A DNA stretch of 64,000 nt, taken from the NCBI RefSeq assembly GCF_014204795.1, contig NZ_JACHMB010000001.1:7824501-7888500 (forward strand). Reading direction: 5' to 3'. A model generated the notes under the pieces. The model had not been told where the DNA came from. It saw only the letters and a list, made by a program, of their open reading frames with translations, and searched no databases. Positions within the stretch are counted from its first letter, which is position 1. Every line of letters begins with the position of its first letter. Below, piece after piece: positions 60,660 through 64,000 of this stretch. The stretch is from Nonomuraea jabiensis (lineage in GTDB: Bacteria > Actinomycetota > Actinomycetes > Streptosporangiales > Streptosporangiaceae). The position numbers and the translations under genes are program-made.

Positions 60660-60875
60660 CACCACCCGCACAAGCCGGGCACGCTCGGCGGAAATCGCGG
60701 GCCGCCGAACTTCGACCAGGAGCGCTATCGCGAGGGCAACACCGTGGAACGGTGCGTGAACAAGCTGAGGGCCTATCGTGCGGTCGCGCTGCGCACCGAC
60801 AAGCGCGAGATCGTCCACCAGGGCACCATCGACGTCGCCTCGATCAGAACCTGGCTCAAAGACCCTGTTCAATGA
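60660..60875 (+). pseudogene. C-terminal remnant of an IS5-family transposase
   Basis: The frame reads GPPNFDQERYREGNTVERCV, then NKLRAYRAVALRTDK and IDVASIRTWL, the last DDE-transposase segment containing the catalytic Glu (NTVERC). Everything upstream is missing. CGCCCTAA just after the stop resembles an IS terminal repeat. Confidence 0.75.
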
Positions 60876-60916
60876 TCCATAAGACACGCCCTAACTCTTC
60901 CATCAACAGGGCCAGG

Positions 60917-60994
60917 TCACATGATCCTCATCGCCTTGTCCGGGCTGCCCGTCCTGCGAACGTGCTGCAAAAACCTGTCGAACAGGTCAGCCAT
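60917..60994 (-). CDS. Possible 25-residue small protein with a perfect ribosome site
   Basis: ATG at 60994 is preceded at 6 bases by AAAGGAGG (61001-61008), the best ribosome site in this part. It encodes MADLFDRFLQHVRRTGSPDK plus five residues. It may be a real microprotein or the truncated start of a lost gene cut by the IS5-type insertion. No family is recognised. Confidence 0.35.
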   Translation of the reverse strand: MADLFDRFLQHVRRTGSPDKAMRIM

Positions 60995-61008
60995 CCCCGG
61001 CCTCCTTT

Positions 61009-61249
61009 GTGTGAGCCTTGGGCACGGCGGCTCACGCCTCCGAGATCACCATTTGAAGGGACGACACCGGCGCGGATCCCGAGCAGCTACCAGACCTGCG
61101 GCTGAGGATCATCGCCGGAACCGAAACGTCCGGATCTGGCTATCGCCGGCGTCCACCACCCGCACGCTGTCATCCCAGGCAGAACAAGGCGCGGCGAACC
61201 TGCGGTGCACCCTCCTCGATCTGCTCGGTGCCTCGGTCGAGCCGCTCGG
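61009..61249. other. Non-coding decay stretch
   Basis: No frame with family character. The last part may hold eroded upstream sequence of the HAD phosphatase remnant that follows. Confidence 0.35.
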
Positions 61250-61442
61250 CCAGCGCCTACATGCCCAACGACATTCCCATGCTCAGCAAGGCCGGACTGC
61301 CCGCGGCCGTCGCTAACGCTCACCCGAGGTCAAGGCAGCCGCCCGGATCCTGCTTCCCAGCAACGACGACGGCGTAGCCTCCCTGATCCACGCCATCCTG
61401 CTCCAGGGAACTCGCGGTCAAGCCCTTGAAGGAATCTGCTGA
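61250..61442 (+). pseudogene. Frameshifted C-terminal remnant of a Cof/HAD-IIB phosphatase
   Basis: AYMPNDIPMLSKAGLPAAVA then NAH matches HAD motif IV of Cof-type sugar phosphatases. A missing base near 61326 shifts the frame, after which EVKAAARILLPSNDDGVASL and IHAILLQ continue the family pattern to a TGA at 61440-61442. The N-terminal catalytic Asp is absent. Confidence 0.7.
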
Positions 61443-61579
61443 CTGATTCCTATTTGCCCGCAAAGTACTTTTATTCCCCAAGTTCTAGAATCAGTATATT
61501 TATGGCATTGTTTAGCTCGCATTCCCTTGCGGGAGATATCGGTACAAGGTAAGAGTTCGCGCATATTGCGGGGGATTTT
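61443..61579 (+). promoter_or_regulatory. AT-rich leader of the beta-helix protein gene
   Basis: This is 137 bases of clearly lower GC than the rest of the window, with CAGTATATTTATGG and TTTTATT runs and GGGGGA just before the ATG. Likely promoter words are present, but no -35/-10 pair is convincing. Confidence 0.4.
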
Positions 61580-62680
61580 ATGCGATCATTGTCTCGACTG
61601 ACTTGCTGTCTGGGGAGCATTGCGCTGGCAGTGACGCCGATACCGGCACAAGCCCAGAGCACGGTGTTCGTGCCCTGCGTCGGCGCCAACGGCGGATCGG
61701 CCGGCCTGGCGCAGGCGATCATCACCGTGCAGGGCGGCGTCACGGGAACCGACTCGGGCCTTATCGAGCTGGACGAGGGATGCACCTACAGCTTCACCGA
61801 TCCCTTCACCCCCGGAGGGACGAACGCGCTTCCCACCATTACCGGAAAAATAGTAATCCACGGCAAAAAGGCGACCATCAGCCGCGATGCCAACGCCTCC
61901 ACCACCTTCAGGATCGCCGAGGTAGGCGAGAACGCCTCTCTCACCCTGATCGGGGTGACCATCAGAGGCGGTGCCGCTTTCATCGATGGTGTCACCCTCG
62001 TCGGCGGAGGCATCATCAACCGCGGCACGCTGTCCCTGAAGTTCAGCAGGATCACCCACAACAGTGCCCAGTCGGAAGGCGGTGGCATCTTCGGCGACCG
62101 GCGATCCCTGACGTTGCTCTACCGCAGCGCGGTCACCGACAACAGTGTCGGCTTCAGCCGCCCGTCTGCCACCGCACGCGGCCTGACCGCACTCCGGGGC
62201 GAGGGCGAGGCAGCCTCGGGCGGCGGCATCCTCGTTCTCGGCACCCTGAAAGCCATAGACAGCGTCTTCTCCGGCAATTCGGCCCTGACCTTCGGCGGCG
62301 CCATCCGAAACGACGGAGTCGCCAGCCTGACCGACAGCACGGTCACGAACAACCAGGCACGCTCCAGCGGCGGGGGCGTCTCCAACGCGGGGACCATGGA
62401 GATCAAGAAAGGCAAGATCATACGCAACCGGGCGACCTCGTCCGGCGGCGGTTTCGCCGACTCCACCACCTCTCAAACGCGGATCATCGATAGTCTCATC
62501 ACCAGGAACATCGCCGGTGAAAGGGGTGGCGGCATCTTCTCCGTAAGGGGGGACATCAGCCTTCTGCGCACCAGCGTCATCAAGAACACCCCCAACGAAT
62601 GCGTGGCCCCCACCCCGATTCCTGGATGCCGGACGGTCCTGTTCCCGCCTCGTCCCGGAAACCCGCCGGCATCCCGCTGA
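61580..62680 (+). CDS. Secreted right-handed beta-helix repeat protein
   Basis: This 366-residue protein has a Sec signal ending near PAQA-QS (residue 26). The mature part has repeated rungs of the type SGGGI..G.L...DS.F..NSA (GGGIINRGTLSLKFSRIT, GGAIRNDGVASLTDSTVT, GGGVSNAGTMEIKKG, RGGGIFSVRGDISLLRTSVI), the polymorphic-membrane-protein-like beta-helix fold. It is probably an extracellular adhesin, glycan-binding or lyase-like protein; no catalytic residues are evident. The AT-rich flank and decayed neighbours suggest acquisition by transfer. Confidence 0.85.
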   Translation: MRSLSRLTCCLGSIALAVTPIPAQAQSTVFVPCVGANGGSAGLAQAIITVQGGVTGTDSGLIELDEGCTYSFTDPFTPGGTNALPTITGKIVIHGKKATISRDANASTTFRIAEVGENASLTLIGVTIRGGAAFIDGVTLVGGGIINRGTLSLKFSRITHNSAQSEGGGIFGDRRSLTLLYRSAVTDNSVGFSRPSATARGLTALRGEGEAASGGGILVLGTLKAIDSVFSGNSALTFGGAIRNDGVASLTDSTVTNNQARSSGGGVSNAGTMEIKKGKIIRNRATSSGGGFADSTTSQTRIIDSLITRNIAGERGGGIFSVRGDISLLRTSVIKNTPNECVAPTPIPGCRTVLFPPRPGNPPASR

Positions 62681-63238
62681 GACCCGGCATCCCGCTCGGC
62701 GGCCATCACCTCCCCCTCCTCCCAGGGCACCCGCGGGCGAGTGCGGGTGAGGGCTAACGTCGCCCAGGAGAGCGCTCATGAGCGACGATGTACGCGTCAC
62801 GATCGAAGCGATCCCCTGTGCGGGCTTGACCGTGCAGCAGCTTCGCCAGGCGGTCGCTGAGCACCCCGACGCGCCGGCTGCGCTCGAGGCCGCCGACCCT
62901 GACCCGGCTCACCGTGGCCTTCGCGCCCGGCCTCGACCACGACCTCGGCGAGAACGCCGGTTCCAGGCAGGCCGGTAGTGCGGCGTCAAGGAGAGCGGCG
63001 AGCACCAGGTCGGCTACCGCCTCATCGACGTCCGCCAGCTGGCACCAGCCAGCGGCGTCCAGCCCGTTGCCGTGCCATCTCCACGGAAGCCAGAAGGCAC
63101 GCTCGAAGTGACGGGAACTCTGCAAGACACGGGGGGCTTTGCCGGGCGCGGACCCGAGAAAACTTCAACCAAGGGCCTGGCGTTCGCCTGAGTGTGGCGG
63201 AGGTGGCCGCCGCCACACGGGCCGCTGGAGGGTCCGGC
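62681..63238. other. Gene-poor stretch with one weak small frame
   Basis: A 66-codon plus-strand frame at 62778-62978 (MSDDVRVTIEAIPCAGLTVQ...) has a GGAG site before its ATG but turns Arg/Pro-rich at the end, as out-of-frame GC-rich DNA does. Minus-strand frames (62754-63125) have no recognisable domain. A real but frameshifted gene cannot be excluded. Confidence 0.35.
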
Positions 63239-63460
63239 TCAGCGGGTGAGCCAGCGGCCGAACAGCTTGGTCAGCGGCGGCATGGCCACCCAGGTCATGA
63301 GGGCTGTGACGACAGGGAGGACAAGCGCGAGCCTGACTGGCGGCGCGAGTGGGGCGAGCACCGGCTCGGCCACAGCCGTGATCGCCAGCAGCAGCACGTA
63401 GATGGAGACGAGCGTGAGCAGCCATGTCTTCCATCGACGCGGAGTGACCTGCCGGCTCAC
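63239..63460 (-). CDS. Small two-helix membrane protein
   Basis: This 73-residue protein (RRWKTWLLTLVSIYVLLLAI, VVTALMTWVAMPPLTKLFG) looks like the membrane tail found at the C terminus of some antibiotic-biosynthesis-monooxygenase proteins, here as a separate gene. The GTG start overlaps the end of the hydrolase gene (GTGA), so the two are coupled. Function unknown. Confidence 0.7.
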   Translation of the reverse strand: MSRQVTPRRWKTWLLTLVSIYVLLLAITAVAEPVLAPLAPPVRLALVLPVVTALMTWVAMPPLTKLFGRWLTR

Positions 63461-63999
63461 GCGAGCAGTTCGCTGACCAGCGCGACGGCTTCGTGCAGCT
63501 CGGCGCGCTCCTGCAGGCGGCTGAAGTGCAGGCCTTCCGGGGTCACCAGGGCGGTCGAACGGAGGTTGGCGGCGAACAGCCGCACGTGGCCGAGCGGGTC
63601 GGGCGTGAGCACCGGGTCGTCGGCGGCCACCAGGACCCTGATCCGCGCGGCGGCCCGGCGGATGTGCGCCCAGTCGAACCCTCCTTCGAAGAAACCGGCC
63701 AACACGTCGTAGCCGACCTCGTGGGCCGGGGTCGCAACCAGCAGCGCCCCGGCGTAGGCGCCATCGATCTCGGGGTCATGCTGCTCCATCAGGCGCAGAA
63801 CGTTCACGCCGCCGATGCTGTGCCCGACGAGCACCGTGTCGGCGGGGTCGTCCACTTCGGCGGCCAGGGTCTTCAGCCAGGCGGCAGGCTGCGGCGTCTC
63901 GGGGTCGGGCAGCTGCGGGATGCGGACCTCATGGCCACGGCCGGCCAGCTCGGCACCTAAGTGGGGATACCAGGCGTGCTCGGGCCCGCTGGCGTACTC
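63457..63999 (-). CDS. RBBP9/YdeN-type serine hydrolase (5' end outside window)
   Basis: About 180 residues of an alpha/beta hydrolase are visible. They read EHAWYPHLGAELAGRGHEVR, IPQLPDPETPQPAAW, the nucleophile Ser in VGHSIGGVNVLRL, and a later VLVAADDPVL carrying the acid residue. The family (RBBP9/YdeN) comprises small esterase-like hydrolases with unknown natural substrates. The frame is open to the window edge, so the start is missing. It is coupled to the following small membrane protein. Confidence 0.85.
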   Translation of the reverse strand, partial: EYASGPEHAWYPHLGAELAGRGHEVRIPQLPDPETPQPAAWLKTLAAEVDDPADTVLVGHSIGGVNVLRLMEQHDPEIDGAYAGALLVATPAHEVGYDVLAGFFEGGFDWAHIRRAAARIRVLVAADDPVLTPDPLGHVRLFAANLRSTALVTPEGLHFSRLQERAELHEAVALVSELLA

Positions 64000-64000
64000 A

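Noticed and set aside
62754..63125. A 123-codon minus-strand frame and a 66-codon plus-strand frame in the same place
   Set aside because: Neither has a convincing domain or conserved composition, so I left the stretch as unresolved rather than call two overlapping genes.

Overview
The window is very GC-rich. Its genes are packed with ATGA/GTGA stop-start overlaps, GTG and TTG starts are common, and several regulator genes look leaderless. It carries ECF, TetR, IclR, DeoR, LuxR-STAND, ABATE/CGNR and actinobacterial integration-host-factor-like families. Together these indicate a soil actinomycete. A Streptosporangiaceae/Nonomuraea-type genome is my impression only. No rRNA, tRNA or CRISPR array was seen. 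Protein family calls come from reading motifs by eye, not from database searches.

Positions 1-15,300 hold small, mostly unrelated units: an alcohol dehydrogenase end, a cytochrome P450, a hemerythrin, a heterodimeric ABC exporter with complementary degenerate ATP sites, a DUF4396 membrane protein, a small P-loop kinase, and a DHFR-like / DGPF / ECF42 sigma operon with a CRP-type palindrome upstream. Next come a DivIVA protein with a ZIP-like membrane protein that ends in an mIHF-like domain, a TetR gene, a leaderless CGNR regulator joined to an AAC(6')-like acetyltransferase, a deazaflavin oxidoreductase, and an ACC-deaminase-like enzyme divergent from a LysR gene. Positions 16,250-20,886 carry two coupled STAND-ATPase regulators. 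Around 21,900-22,620 lie fused, oppositely oriented remnants of a two-component system.

Positions 23,870-29,266 are the lower beta-ketoadipate pathway (pcaI-J-F-H-G) with a divergent tandem IclR regulator and a palindromic operator. Positions 29,271-34,127 are an oxidoreductase / SDR / DoxX operon under a TetR gene. Its doxX is split after codon 5 by an apparently intact IS200/IS605 element carrying tnpA and tnpB.

Positions 35,124-47,619 are the most interesting part. A DeoR regulator and a natural DUF1537 kinase-PdxA fusion stand divergent from an oligopeptide-type ABC importer, an aldo/keto reductase, an HpcH/HpaI aldolase, a cytosolic Asp-box (sialidase-like) protein and an SDR. I infer a catabolic system for an unidentified acidic sugar, in which a C4 sugar acid is phosphorylated and then oxidised and decarboxylated by one polypeptide. 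After a secreted PhoD phosphatase and discoidin-like protein, positions 50,202-57,552 form a second sugar locus: a DeoR regulator, a carbohydrate ABC importer and a GH106-like glycosidase.

Positions 57,553-63,240 are a decay zone. It holds an IS605-type right end, a broken glycosidase, an IS5-type transposase tail and a HAD phosphatase tail, with an intact quinone oxidoreductase / CGNR pair and a secreted beta-helix protein with an AT-rich upstream flank. The window ends in a small membrane protein and a truncated RBBP9-like hydrolase.
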